NCBI GenBank assembly: GCA_029260555.1 | Contig: JAJDCZ010000016.1 | Coordinates: forward strand, 1-38,646 | Origin: Phycisphaerales bacterium | GTDB lineage: Bacteria; Planctomycetota; Phycisphaerae; Phycisphaerales; UBA1924 | DNA: 38,646 bases | Direction: 5' to 3' | In this document: positions 17,492 to 26,114 of the stretch, one piece after another | Position numbering within the stretch: position 1 is the first letter of the stretch | Layout of the letters: each line of letters opens with the position of its first letter | The notes under the pieces: generated by a model | Told to the model about the DNA's origin: nothing | The model's input: the letters and a program-made list of their open reading frames with translations, nothing else | Databases searched by the model: none | Program-made: the position numbers and the translations under genes

Positions 17492-18616
17492 TCAGTTTTT
17501 GCTGACTGTCCCTGACTTTGCAAATACCACGAAAAACACTATCACAACCAATAGCCCGCCACCAATAATGGCCATTGTCTTCCCTGAACCTTGTGCCTTG
17601 GAAGTCTCATCTGCAACATCAATAACCTCTCTTGACAAACCGCTCAGCGTCAAAACAGCCTTCGCACCCTTGGCAAAACCTTCTGCTGTATAGAAACGAA
17701 CTTGTGTATCAGCAATGCTGCGGCTGCCACCCAGTTCAAGCCCCTCAGTGCTAACCGTTTCCATCTGATCAGGAACGATCACAATCAACTTCTCGATATC
17801 CGCTGAAGCTTGAATGTCAAAGACAACCGAACCGTCCTGAGCTGACACCACATAGCTGAAATCCAGTTCAGTAATATGCGGCATCAACGGCAGATGGTTC
17901 TTGACCTTGCCATTCTCAAACTCTGTGCAACACCAGCCATGGAACCCCTTGCCCAGTTCGACTTGCTCAGCATTGACCGGCAACGGCAACACCGTTGTCA
18001 CCGGCTCACCGCTCGGTTGTGGTGTACCCAGCCATGTCTGCCTGGCGGGGTTATCGACCACCATAATCTCTGTCACCTTCAACCCTTCAGGAGCGTAGTT
18101 GATCATGATCTGGCGTATGGGTATTTTCCACGCTGGCGCATCGTTGGTTACTTCGTGACAGATTACCTGGATCATCTGCTGCGGGTTCGCCGGGTCCATG
18201 ATCGCGCCGACTTCCTGATATGTCACACCTGCGTACTTAATGCGAACGACAGGCTGAACACCCAGCTTGATGGGAAGATCATCAAGCACGACAACGCCAT
18301 ACTTGTCAAGCTGAGACTTGATGGTCTTGATCACTTTACTCTGGTGAAGCAGATCGACTTCAACATCAGTGATGCCGATTTCCGGGCCACCGGGTGTACC
18401 CTGAATCACCTGAATCGCCAGGCGACCTGATTGCTCAGCCAGTTCCTGCCCAGGCACCATTGAAGGATCTGCAAGCGGGATCGCATCCCCGCTGGGCAAC
18501 ACAGATTCTTGTAAAGCCTTGTCTTGAACCGCCAGAGGCACAGGCTGGGCTGATGCCACACTCAATGTCAGAGCAACAAGAACGCCAGAAATGAACCCTC
18601 TGTGGTGTTTCATCAT
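17492..18616 (-). CDS. Exported, C-terminally membrane-anchored protein of unknown function
   Basis: The 374-residue product has a signal peptide (about residues 1-24, ending SVASAQ) and a large extracytoplasmic part. An early segment resembling a carboxypeptidase-regulatory or Ig-like fold (LAIQVIQGTPGGPEIGITDVEVDLL) is followed by a beta-rich region. A single hydrophobic helix near the C-terminus (MAIIGGGLLVVIVFFVVF) precedes a short tail. Cysteines occur in VICHEV and GWCCTEF. The gene lies about 89 bases upstream of ccmC on the same strand, so a role in cytochrome maturation or transport is possible. Start choice among 18646, 18628, 18616 and 18613 is uncertain; ggaag upstream favours the last two. 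Confidence 0.75.
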   Translation of the reverse strand: MMKHHRGFISGVLVALTLSVASAQPVPLAVQDKALQESVLPSGDAIPLADPSMVPGQELAEQSGRLAIQVIQGTPGGPEIGITDVEVDLLHQSKVIKTIKSQLDKYGVVVLDDLPIKLGVQPVVRIKYAGVTYQEVGAIMDPANPQQMIQVICHEVTNDAPAWKIPIRQIMINYAPEGLKVTEIMVVDNPARQTWLGTPQPSGEPVTTVLPLPVNAEQVELGKGFHGWCCTEFENGKVKNHLPLMPHITELDFSYVVSAQDGSVVFDIQASADIEKLIVIVPDQMETVSTEGLELGGSRSIADTQVRFYTAEGFAKGAKAVLTLSGLSREVIDVADETSKAQGSGKTMAIIGGGLLVVIVFFVVFAKSGTVSKN

Positions 18617-18661
18617 GCCCACTTCCATTACTTGATGCTCGACCATCTTTTCAGTCTTTAC

Positions 18662-18787
18662 TCAGCGGATCACAGGCAACTCCCCCACCACTCCAAACAA
18701 TCGTAAATGCTGATTCACCGCCAGATACGCTCCAGCAACACCAAGGCCTACGCCTCCAACAATCTGCTTGAAGCATACCTGACTCAT
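18662..18787 (-). CDS. Possible 41-residue membrane peptide
   Basis: A short frame encodes 41 residues beginning MSQVCFKQIVGGVGLGVAG. Its Gly/Ala-rich hydrophobic stretch (about residues 8-24) could span a membrane, and a charged tail ends in PVIR. ggag lies 10 bases before the ATG. The gene ends 45 bases before the exported membrane-anchored protein on the same strand and two genes before ccmC. Small single-helix proteins (CcmD in system I) are normal near ccmC, but the sequence is not recognisably CcmD and the order differs. It may also be spurious. Confidence 0.35.
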   Translation of the reverse strand: MSQVCFKQIVGGVGLGVAGAYLAVNQHLRLFGVVGELPVIR

Positions 18788-19039
18788 CTATAGCCAACTC
18801 CATCACAAAAACATGATTGACGACCTGAATCATGCAAAATCAGTGCCAGAGCTGACAGATCGCCCGCACGCTCTTGCCAAAGGGATCAGCCCCCGGGCAA
18901 ATGCCCACCATCGCTGGTTGTCTACAGTTGGATTAGATAACAAGCAGCCAGAGCTGTCGTCAACACTCCCATGTCTGGGATGCTGTTCACAACCCCTGTC
19001 CTGCGTCCGGGAAACCCCTCAGTACTCAGGATTCAGCGT

Positions 19040-19909
19040 TCAATACTCGTGACAGCTCAGGCAAAGCTCGCTCCTGTCGTTGGAAATCACCAGCAGCTTC
19101 GTTTCTGCAGAGTAAAGACTGTGGCACGAGCCACATTCCACCCGGTTGTTGAAAAGCCGAATCCGGTCATCCATCATCGCTGGTGATTTCAGCGTCCCAT
19201 CAGCCCCTCGGGGATCAGACAACTGATACGAGACACCCACTGGATGTCCCGTACTCCTCATATTGAACAACCCCGCACCAGCTATCCCGGAAACCGCACT
19301 GACATCGCTCGCCATCGCACCATCATGACAACTCAGACAGTTTGCACTGGCCCAGTCCGGTGAATCAGACAGTCTGGAGGATGCTGACTTTGCCTGAGGC
19401 AGATGAGCACGCCTGGTCGCAACAGCGTGCATGTCCTGAGCTGAAATACCCGTAGAATCGTGACACTGGCTGCACAAACCAGACCCCGCATCAATCGCTC
19501 TCAAGAAATCTGAAGCAGCCCCTTGCCCCGTGGTGTGTTCACCAGCAGACACCGAGTGGCAAGTTACGCATGTCACTTTGCCATTGACAAGAGGCAGGCT
19601 CGCAGGCACCGTCATAGACCCCGGCGGAACAATGTCCACCGGATGGGATAACTGCGAGTCTAACACATGGCACTCCACACAACTGGATCCACGCTGATCA
19701 ACAGCTGCCAGAACTGAGACCTTTCTGGATTGTGCATTGACAGTCCGGATAACAGGCTTCTCTTCCAGGATTCTTGGAGCCGTCGCACCACCCATCCCTA
19801 TAGCTGCCAATGCAAGGGCTGGCGTGATCCATAAAAGTTGTGACTGTCGGCGGAGCCTGCTGGAGCAGGTCAGAGCATGGAGATATACCAAGGGGTGTCC
19901 TTTCAGCAT
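19040..19909 (-). CDS. Exported six-haem cytochrome c
   Basis: The 289-residue product has an N-terminal membrane or signal segment preceded by RLRR, then six CxxCH haem sites: CVECH, CVTCH, CSQCH, CLSCH, CGSCH and a final CLSCH two residues from the C-terminus. The last three sites and the spacing around them (CLSCHDGAMA, then TGHPVG, then VECGSCH, then LCLSCHEY) match a module that recurs in the tetrahaem and 12-haem proteins. It is likely periplasmic. Start candidates are GTG 19918, ATG 19909 and TTG 19891; the TTG has the best ribosome site (aaagga), the ATG is used here. It is divergent from the tetrahaem gene across a 316-base region and probably heads the minus-strand group with ccmC. 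Confidence 0.9.
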   Translation of the reverse strand: MLKGHPLVYLHALTCSSRLRRQSQLLWITPALALAAIGMGGATAPRILEEKPVIRTVNAQSRKVSVLAAVDQRGSSCVECHVLDSQLSHPVDIVPPGSMTVPASLPLVNGKVTCVTCHSVSAGEHTTGQGAASDFLRAIDAGSGLCSQCHDSTGISAQDMHAVATRRAHLPQAKSASSRLSDSPDWASANCLSCHDGAMASDVSAVSGIAGAGLFNMRSTGHPVGVSYQLSDPRGADGTLKSPAMMDDRIRLFNNRVECGSCHSLYSAETKLLVISNDRSELCLSCHEY

Positions 19910-20118
19910 TCCCAGCACGCATCGGCTGCGATTCAGCTGCCCTTGGGTCGATTTGTCTCATTTTTTAATAGTTTTACCCTCAGCAACTGCCTGTACAGGT
20001 AATCCAGCAAGCGGGAAGACTATCGGCTGTCAATTCCTATCATTTGGAATCAATGGCCAATATCGGACCAAGAGCATCGATTCTGAGCCTTGTACGGGCA
20101 GGTGAAATCTGTTATATT

Positions 20119-20134
20119 TGGTACACGCTTTGCA
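20119..20134 (+). promoter_or_regulatory. Sigma-54 (-24/-12) promoter of the tetrahaem cytochrome gene
   Basis: TGGTACACGCTTTGCA fits the sigma-54 consensus TGGCACG-N4-TTGCW: GG at 20120-20121, exactly 10 bases, then GC at 20132-20133, with TTGCA intact. Mismatches are C to T and G to A in the -24 element. Transcription would begin near 20145, about 80 bases before the ATG. An inverted repeat ATTCC-N8-GGAAT at 20033-20050, about 95 bases upstream of the start, is a possible activator site. An NtrC-type activator is encoded at 27781. Confidence 0.75.
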
Positions 20135-20225
20135 TATATCTCTACAGAACAACAATGGGCAACACAGCCGGGAGATGGTCTCCCCCCAAGAAACCCATTT
20201 TCCGTATTTGAAAGAGGAGCTTCCC

Positions 20226-20870
20226 ATGAAAATCCGCACACTGCTTCTGACTGGGTCTTTGGCTTTGTTGGCCACTCCAGCACTTGCTCAAACCATGGTG
20301 GGTGAAGCCCACGACTTCAGTGGTACGGGCTGGGCTGGTGGTGAAATCTGTAAGCCATGCCACACCCCACATAATGCTCTCAGTGATGAAACTGGTTCAG
20401 CAGTTGGCTGGCTATGGAACCATACACTGACCACCGCCGTCTACACGCTGTACGATGGCAACACAGCGGGCGCAGGTCCAGATGATGGTACAGCAGCCTT
20501 TGACAAGCTCAGCCGTTTGTGCATGGGCTGCCATGACGGCACCGTAGCCCTTGATGCCTTTGGTGGTCAAACAGGATCGATTTTCATCACTGGTGGTGAA
20601 CTCGTTGGTACTGATCTGAGTAACGATCATCCGGTCGGACGGACCGCTGTTTATCCCGAGCAGGGCGATAGCCATTTCCAAGCCGCTGATGCAAGCCACA
20701 AGCTTGGTCCCAACGGCGAGTTGAAACTTCGTGAGATGAACATCGACGGAACTCTGGACTATGTCGTAGGCTGCATGACATGCCATACCCCACACTACAA
20801 AGGATTCAATGACCAACTCCGTATGACGAACAACACCAGTGCCTTGTGCCTGAGTTGCCATATCAAGTAA
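20226..20870 (+). CDS. Exported tetrahaem cytochrome c
   Basis: The 214-residue product has a clean signal peptide (MKIRTLLLTGSLALLATPALAQ). It has four CxxCH sites (CKPCH, CMGCH, CMTCH, CLSCH), the last three residues from the C-terminus. Extra histidines at AHDFS, TPHNA, LWNH, NDHPV and TPHY could be distal ligands, giving bis-His haems. The start at 20226 is set by gaggag at 20214-20219; the open frame extends further upstream but that part precedes the promoter or lies in the leader. It has its own sigma-54 promoter and its own terminator, so it is likely expressed as a separate, possibly abundant, transcript. The haem count equals that of the filament-forming OmcE of Geobacter, but I cannot show homology. 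Confidence 0.93.
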   Translation: MKIRTLLLTGSLALLATPALAQTMVGEAHDFSGTGWAGGEICKPCHTPHNALSDETGSAVGWLWNHTLTTAVYTLYDGNTAGAGPDDGTAAFDKLSRLCMGCHDGTVALDAFGGQTGSIFITGGELVGTDLSNDHPVGRTAVYPEQGDSHFQAADASHKLGPNGELKLREMNIDGTLDYVVGCMTCHTPHYKGFNDQLRMTNNTSALCLSCHIK

Positions 20871-20881
20871 GCCCCCTATAA

Positions 20882-20937
20882 AACGCCACGGCCTGATTCG
20901 ATGCATGCCATCACTCAGGCCGTGGCGTTATTTTTTT
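20882..20937 (+). terminator. Intrinsic terminator after the tetrahaem cytochrome gene
   Basis: A 15-base perfect stem (20882-20896 pairing with 20915-20929, core cgccacggcctga), an 18-base loop and a run of seven T after one A form a textbook Rho-independent terminator 11 bases after the stop codon. It separates the tetrahaem gene from the following operon. Confidence 0.9.
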
Positions 20938-21011
20938 CTATACTCTTGAACACCAGACAAACCTGCGCGGTGCCTCTAGACTCCATGCAAGACAAGATGA
21001 GGAGCATAGCG

Positions 21012-22295
21012 ATGTCAAGCACTGCACAAGCCATATCAAATACTCGGAACACACTCTCTACACCATTTGAACGGGTGTGTTTTGCGATAGTTCTCACAGC
21101 AACCTTGCTTGCCACAGGCTGCTCCAGTTCTCCCAGTACAAAGACAAGTGAAGTCAATATCAGTGAATACTCTTTCTGGCCTCAGTTCCCCGCTGAGCCT
21201 CGGGTGCAATTCCTGGTCGCCTATCGATACAGTTCTGATATTGATGTCAAAAAAAGCCAGCTTGAAGAACTTGTCTACGGCAAAGAATCCAGCGTCCTCC
21301 CCATCTCCAAGCCCTACGGGGTTCAAATGTGGGATGGCAAAATCTATGTGTGTGACATCCGCAATCCCGGCGTAGTCGTGCTTGATCTTGTCAAACGACA
21401 AACCAGAATCATGACAACTCGCGGCTTAGGCGGCATGGTGCAACCAACTGACATTACAGTCTCATCTGATGGCATGAAGTATGTCGCTGACTCGGTTCGT
21501 GGCGTGATCTTTGTGTTTGATGCAAAGGAAACTCATGTCAACTCGTTCGGCCATGAAGGGTTCAAACCCGTCGGGATCGCAGTCCATGGCGACCGACTCT
21601 ATATCAGCGATTTTGCGACACAAAGTGTCATCGTCATGGATCGAAAAGACGGCAGCATTCTCCAACACATCGGAGGCCCCGGGGGAGATGATGGCAAGTT
21701 TATTCGACCTCTGGGGATCGGCACTGATGCCGAGGGCAATATCTATGTGAGTGATGTCATCAAATGCCGCCTGCAGAAGTTCAATCCTCGAGGAGAGCTT
21801 GTCAATGCAGTCGGCCAGATCAGTGACACCGCCGGTTCATTTGTCAGACCCAAGCATGTGGCTGTCGATAAAAGTGGGATCGTGTATGTCGCTGATGCTG
21901 CCTTTGACAATGTCCAGATGTTCAACAAAGAAGGGCAGGTGCTGATGTTCTTTGGCAGTGGCGGCGGACACCCCGGTGCCATGAATCTCCCCGCTGGTGT
22001 CAGCATCAATGAAAACGACATCCAACTTTTCAAGCAGTACATCCATCCCGCATTCAAAGCTGATCGCCTCATTCTGGTCACCAACCAGTTCGGCCCCAAC
22101 AAAGTCGCAGTTTATGCCTTGGGGAGTCTCCGCAAAGGCAAAACCATCGATGACATCGCTTCATCAGTGTCTGACATGTCATCTGGCATCCAAACCGAAG
22201 AAGAACTGGAAAATTTTAATAATGAAGACCTTCCCGGTGCGATAGAGACTCCAAAGGGTGATGCGAATCCCTCAGAGGAACCAGGCACTCCGTGA
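21012..22295 (+). CDS. NHL-repeat beta-propeller lipoprotein
   Basis: The 427-residue product has a lipoprotein signal ending LLATGC (Cys 37). The start at 21012 is chosen because gaggag lies 7 bases upstream; longer frames would begin inside the preceding terminator. After the opening WPQFPAEPRVQFLV come about six NHL-type blades, each with the pattern GI-x-V-x(n)-IYVSD-x(n)-RLQKF (for example NIYVSDVIKCRLQKFNPRGE and IVYVADAAFDNVQMFN). The tail is acidic and Pro-rich. NHL propellers are protein- or ligand-binding scaffolds, and lipoproteins with this opening often accompany multihaem cytochromes. It begins the run of genes leading through the outer-membrane barrel; the next gene follows after 10 bases. 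Confidence 0.9.
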   Translation: MSSTAQAISNTRNTLSTPFERVCFAIVLTATLLATGCSSSPSTKTSEVNISEYSFWPQFPAEPRVQFLVAYRYSSDIDVKKSQLEELVYGKESSVLPISKPYGVQMWDGKIYVCDIRNPGVVVLDLVKRQTRIMTTRGLGGMVQPTDITVSSDGMKYVADSVRGVIFVFDAKETHVNSFGHEGFKPVGIAVHGDRLYISDFATQSVIVMDRKDGSILQHIGGPGGDDGKFIRPLGIGTDAEGNIYVSDVIKCRLQKFNPRGELVNAVGQISDTAGSFVRPKHVAVDKSGIVYVADAAFDNVQMFNKEGQVLMFFGSGGGHPGAMNLPAGVSINENDIQLFKQYIHPAFKADRLILVTNQFGPNKVAVYALGSLRKGKTIDDIASSVSDMSSGIQTEEELENFNNEDLPGAIETPKGDANPSEEPGTP

Positions 22296-22305
22296 GGATC
22301 GCTGG

Positions 22306-22935
22306 ATGACTGATTCAACATCCACTGCCACGAGAAGCACCCAACAAGGCTTCAAACGCAGAAATTGCGTCCTTGTTGTCTCTGGAATGATGCTTCTTAC
22401 GCTCCTTTGGGGAGGCTGCAATGTCCAGAAAAACTACGACCTGCTCAGCTTTTTCTTCGATGGCGTGCCTGATCCAAATGCAACTGATGCGCCCACTGGG
22501 CTCGCCATCAGACAAAGCCCAACCTACAGCGAGCATAAGCCCTTTGCTGAAGAAAGCTGCCTCAAGTGCCACCCCAATCCTTCTGAAATGCAGCTTACAA
22601 AGAACGATTCCAGCATCTGCCTGCAATGTCACGACGATATCGTCAATCAGTATCCCATGATGCATGGTGCTGTCACAGGGATGGCTTGTTTATGGTGTCA
22701 CAATCCACACCTCTCTCCCCTTCCTCATCTTCTCAGAGACAATGCACCCAAGCTATGTCTCCAGTGTCACGAACTGGGCGTCATGCAAAGCCCCATACCA
22801 CAACACGAAGATCTCCAGCAGGACTGTCTCAAATGCCACAATGCCCATGGCGGGTCTGACCCAGCATTCCTGCGAGACCAAACTCTTGAGGAACAGACCG
22901 GTTCCAGCCCCCCGGCAGCCGGTGAACAGTTGTAA
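22306..22935 (+). CDS. Pentahaem cytochrome c lipoprotein
   Basis: The 209-residue product has a basic start, a hydrophobic helix and a lipobox-like end LLWGGC (Cys 38; Trp at -3 is unusual). Five CxxCH sites follow: CLKCH, CLQCH, CLWCH, CLQCH and CLKCH. They are arranged in the doubled pattern CxxCH-N-PH...LLxDNxxxLCxxCH. The start at 22306 is preceded by gagg and lies 10 bases after the previous stop. Its stop overlaps the ATG of the barrel gene by one base (taATG), a sign of tight coupling. In porin-cytochrome conduits a periplasmic cytochrome of this size plugs the barrel from inside; that role is a reasonable inference here. Confidence 0.92.
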   Translation: MTDSTSTATRSTQQGFKRRNCVLVVSGMMLLTLLWGGCNVQKNYDLLSFFFDGVPDPNATDAPTGLAIRQSPTYSEHKPFAEESCLKCHPNPSEMQLTKNDSSICLQCHDDIVNQYPMMHGAVTGMACLWCHNPHLSPLPHLLRDNAPKLCLQCHELGVMQSPIPQHEDLQQDCLKCHNAHGGSDPAFLRDQTLEEQTGSSPPAAGEQL

Positions 22936-24968
22936 TGGTCCCTGACCGATCAGATCCCGTGTCGCGTGGAACTCTCATCGCGGCAGTTTTTGCCTGTGGC
23001 ATCACCATTGCCCCTGCTGCCCTTGCGCAAGATCGCGGCCCAATCGTGATTGGCGAACACGAAAAAATGAAGTTCTTCAAACTCGACCACTTCCAGGCTT
23101 CGCTTGATGCATACTGGCGTTACCGCAGTGACGAGACCAAACCAGCAACAGGACGAAAGACTCACGATACCGAAACGCTCTATCGCGAAAGCCTCCTGCT
23201 TAGTGGTGATGGCTATTTTGGTCATCCAAATCTGGTCAAACTAGATTTTGATACCAGACTTCAACTGTCCCAGGAAGAGTTTAACAGCGACACACTCAAC
23301 CGAAACGAACGCACATCTGAAAATATCAATGAGTTTGATGTCAGAGCACTTGTCCTCCAACGAAGCAACACCCCGCTGACAATCTTTTCAAGACGCTCTC
23401 AAATATTGCTCGACAGACAATTCGCTGAATCTCTTGACAGCATCACCACCGAATATGGTGCCAACCTCACCCTGCGATCAGGCATCATGCCAAGCCAATT
23501 CCAATATATTCATCGTGAACAAGAGCAAACCGGCCGCTTCAGTGGGACAGATTCAAAGTTGAATCAGGATACGATCGCATGGCATGGCCGAATCAGACCT
23601 GTCAATGGACATCGACTCTGGTGGGACTACACATTCTCTAATGTTGAAGAATCTGGTTTACTGCAGGTGCCCAACTCCTTCCAGCGCCACGATGCCTTTC
23701 TCAATCATCTTTATGATTTTGGCTCAGAAGCTCAACACAACCTGCGTACTTCGCTCAGGTTCTATAAAGAGACAGGAAAGTTTCCCATTGACCGTTTCCG
23801 CTGGGATGAATCATTGCGACTCAGACACACGCCAAAGTTTGAAACCAAATACGACTACTCCTACGACCAGCAAAAACGGTCTCAAACCAATCAAACGCTT
23901 CATCGCTCTTTCATAAGCTTTCGCCACGAACTTTACGACAGTCTCACAACGACTGGTCAAATCGGTGCCAGCATACTTGATCTCACCCAGAGCAACTTTC
24001 AAAGCACTCAGTACTTTGGAGACCTCGGAGCAGATTACCGCAAAATCGTACCTCTTGGCACACTCTTCGTCACCGCAGATGTCAACTTCAACCGGCAAGA
24101 AGACAGCGAGTCCGGTTCATCTATCCAGGTTTCAAATGTCCCCAACTCCTTTGGGGTTTCAGACCTTATTGTGATCAACCGCCGAAACATAATCGCCAGT
24201 TCCATTGCCATCACCGATTTGACGGGCGTATCCGTATTCAGCGAAGGGCCGGATTATTCCGTTCGTGTTTTTGGTAATAACACCGAAATCCGCCGTGTCT
24301 TGGGCGGAAACATCGCCAGTGGCCAAACCGTCATGATCAGTTATCTGGTCGGACCAGAACCCGCAAACACAACTGACACCATGGGCTTCGGTACGACGGT
24401 TCGCTATCGCTTTGAAGAAGGCCCCCTCAAAGGCTTGAGCCCTTACATCAGATACCGAAACCAGAGCCAAAACCGATCCGGTGAAGATTTGGTCAACCTT
24501 CCCAAAAATGACTTTCAGGATCTGGTCATTGGTACTGACTATGACTTCTGGCGCATCTCTATGACCGCAGAACACCAGATCCATGACAGCACCCTCTCAC
24601 CATTTGAGACAACCCGGCTGGAAGGAAGGTATTCTCAGCAACTCAATCAGAGCAACTCACTCTCTGTCAGTGCATATTATCAGGATACCGATCGCGTTGA
24701 TGAAGACCTCCGCACTGCCATCAGCAATGTAACCGCACGATGGAATGCCAAGCTCACCCAGCAGATTCGCAGCAACATCGTCGGCATCTGGCGCCGTGAA
24801 GAAGACAGTGCTGGTACAGACTCCAATGCCTTTGATCTCAAGCTTGATATGACCTGGCAGTATCGCCAGACCATGGTTTACTGTACATTGCAGAACACCA
24901 TCGTGAACAGTAACACACGCGACAGTACCTTTCAGACTTTCCTCGTCGGCATCAAACGAGACTTCTAG
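22935..24968 (+). CDS. Outer-membrane beta-barrel, probable porin of an electron conduit
   Basis: The 677-residue product has a signal peptide (about 1-31, ending APAALAQ). A long series of alternating amphipathic strands with aromatic edges follows (YWRYRSD, RLWWDYTFSNV, HNLRTSLRFYKE, SLSVSAYYQDT, RWNAKLTQQIR). The final residue is Phe (GIKRDF), the usual outer-membrane assembly signal. No haem site is present. Length is close to MtrB/PioB-type porins (about 650-750 residues), but the N-terminal CxxC seen in some MtrB proteins is absent and no close similarity is claimed. It is flanked by cytochrome and NHL lipoprotein genes and translationally coupled to the pentahaem lipoprotein, which supports a role as the sheath of a trans-outer-membrane electron path. 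Confidence 0.85.
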   Translation: MVPDRSDPVSRGTLIAAVFACGITIAPAALAQDRGPIVIGEHEKMKFFKLDHFQASLDAYWRYRSDETKPATGRKTHDTETLYRESLLLSGDGYFGHPNLVKLDFDTRLQLSQEEFNSDTLNRNERTSENINEFDVRALVLQRSNTPLTIFSRRSQILLDRQFAESLDSITTEYGANLTLRSGIMPSQFQYIHREQEQTGRFSGTDSKLNQDTIAWHGRIRPVNGHRLWWDYTFSNVEESGLLQVPNSFQRHDAFLNHLYDFGSEAQHNLRTSLRFYKETGKFPIDRFRWDESLRLRHTPKFETKYDYSYDQQKRSQTNQTLHRSFISFRHELYDSLTTTGQIGASILDLTQSNFQSTQYFGDLGADYRKIVPLGTLFVTADVNFNRQEDSESGSSIQVSNVPNSFGVSDLIVINRRNIIASSIAITDLTGVSVFSEGPDYSVRVFGNNTEIRRVLGGNIASGQTVMISYLVGPEPANTTDTMGFGTTVRYRFEEGPLKGLSPYIRYRNQSQNRSGEDLVNLPKNDFQDLVIGTDYDFWRISMTAEHQIHDSTLSPFETTRLEGRYSQQLNQSNSLSVSAYYQDTDRVDEDLRTAISNVTARWNAKLTQQIRSNIVGIWRREEDSAGTDSNAFDLKLDMTWQYRQTMVYCTLQNTIVNSNTRDSTFQTFLVGIKRDF

Positions 24969-24992
24969 CCTGGCAACAATGGGTGACAGACC

Positions 24993-26114
24993 ATGAGTAA
25001 AACTCACAGAATAACCTGCCAGGTAACGACAGTGAATCCAGCAGTCACTGCTTACTCTCACTATTTACCTATGGCTCTTGGCCATGTCCTGGTTGTATGT
25101 ATGCTGCTCATGACCACATTGATGATTTCAGGCTGCAGCTCCAAAGGGATCATCTTCGAACCCATTGATTCCCCGCCTCGGTGGCCAGGCCCGCCGGAAA
25201 CTGCCCGCATTCACTACATTGGGCAACTTCGCACCGACAAGGATCTCAAGCCATCCAGGTCATTTGTCCAAGGTCTGAGCGAAAAAATCTTCGGCCAAGA
25301 CCCCAGCCGATCCATGCTCACACCCTATGCCGTCTGCACCGATAGCCACAACCGCATCTTCATCTGCGACAGCAACGCTCAGACTGTTCATGCTTATGAC
25401 CTTGACACTCGCAAGTATGAACAGTTCAAGCCCGATGCTCCAGAAGCCCAGTTCGCCCAGCCTGTCGGCATCACCTACGACTCGCTTGATCGGATCCTTG
25501 TTTCTGATTCCGCTGCTGGCACCATTTTTATCTTCGATTCCAATGGCAAGTACCTTGGCACCATGGGAGAAAGCGAGCTCTCCAAGCCCACCGGCTTGGC
25601 CTTTGATCCTGCTACAAATCAACTGCTCGTTGCCGATGTTGGAACCCATCAGATCCTTGCATTTTCACTGGATGGCCAACTGCTGCAGCGCGTCGGCAGG
25701 CGAGGCACCCAGCTGGGCGAGTTCAACTTCCCCACCAATGTCGCCATTGGCCATGACGGGGCAATGTATGTCAGTGACACCCTCAACTTCCGTGTACAAG
25801 TCTTTGACCAGAATCTCAAGCCATTGCGTCAGATCGGGCAAAAAGGCGATCTCCCCGGCTACTTCTCTCACCCCAAAGGCTTGGCACTGGACAGCGATGA
25901 CCATCTCTATGTTCTCGACTCGCACTTTGAGTCCGTTCAGATCTTTGATCCTCAGGGAAAACTGCTGCTGAGCTTTGGCGAGGAAGGCACCGGCCCAGGG
26001 CAGTTCTGGCTTCCCACCGGGATTTACATTGATGCGGATGACCGCATCTGGATAGCTGATTCCTACAATCAAAGAGTCCAGGTGTTTCAGTACCGCCCGG
26101 AGACACAACCATGA
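24993..26114 (+). CDS. Second NHL-repeat beta-propeller lipoprotein
   Basis: The 373-residue product has a long N-region, then a lipoprotein signal ending LMISGC (Cys 48), and WPGPPETARIHYIGQL, an opening shared in outline with the first NHL lipoprotein. About six blades follow (RIFICDSNAQTVHAYD, RILVSDSAAGTIFIFD, AMYVSDTLNFRVQVFD, RIWIADSYNQRVQVFQ). A shorter start at 25071 would give a more usual signal length, but no better ribosome site is seen. It lies 24 bases after the barrel gene and overlaps the 12-haem gene by 4 bases (ATGA), so it belongs to the same operon. Likely surface or periplasmic scaffold; no enzymatic residues are evident. Confidence 0.9.
   Translation: MSKTHRITCQVTTVNPAVTAYSHYLPMALGHVLVVCMLLMTTLMISGCSSKGIIFEPIDSPPRWPGPPETARIHYIGQLRTDKDLKPSRSFVQGLSEKIFGQDPSRSMLTPYAVCTDSHNRIFICDSNAQTVHAYDLDTRKYEQFKPDAPEAQFAQPVGITYDSLDRILVSDSAAGTIFIFDSNGKYLGTMGESELSKPTGLAFDPATNQLLVADVGTHQILAFSLDGQLLQRVGRRGTQLGEFNFPTNVAIGHDGAMYVSDTLNFRVQVFDQNLKPLRQIGQKGDLPGYFSHPKGLALDSDDHLYVLDSHFESVQIFDPQGKLLLSFGEEGTGPGQFWLPTGIYIDADDRIWIADSYNQRVQVFQYRPETQP

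Noticed and set aside
18788..19039. Additional small genes between the six-haem gene and the 41-residue frame.
   Set aside because: All minus-strand frames are short or broken, without ribosome sites; the longest protein-like stretches lack start codons.
19928..19941. Minus-strand GG-N10-GC just before the six-haem start.
   Set aside because: The flanking bases fit the consensus poorly and the implied start would fall inside or at the start codon.
20939..20944. TATACT after the terminator as a -10 box for the NHL lipoprotein operon.
   Set aside because: No -35 element is found at a suitable distance; the upstream bases are the terminator stem.
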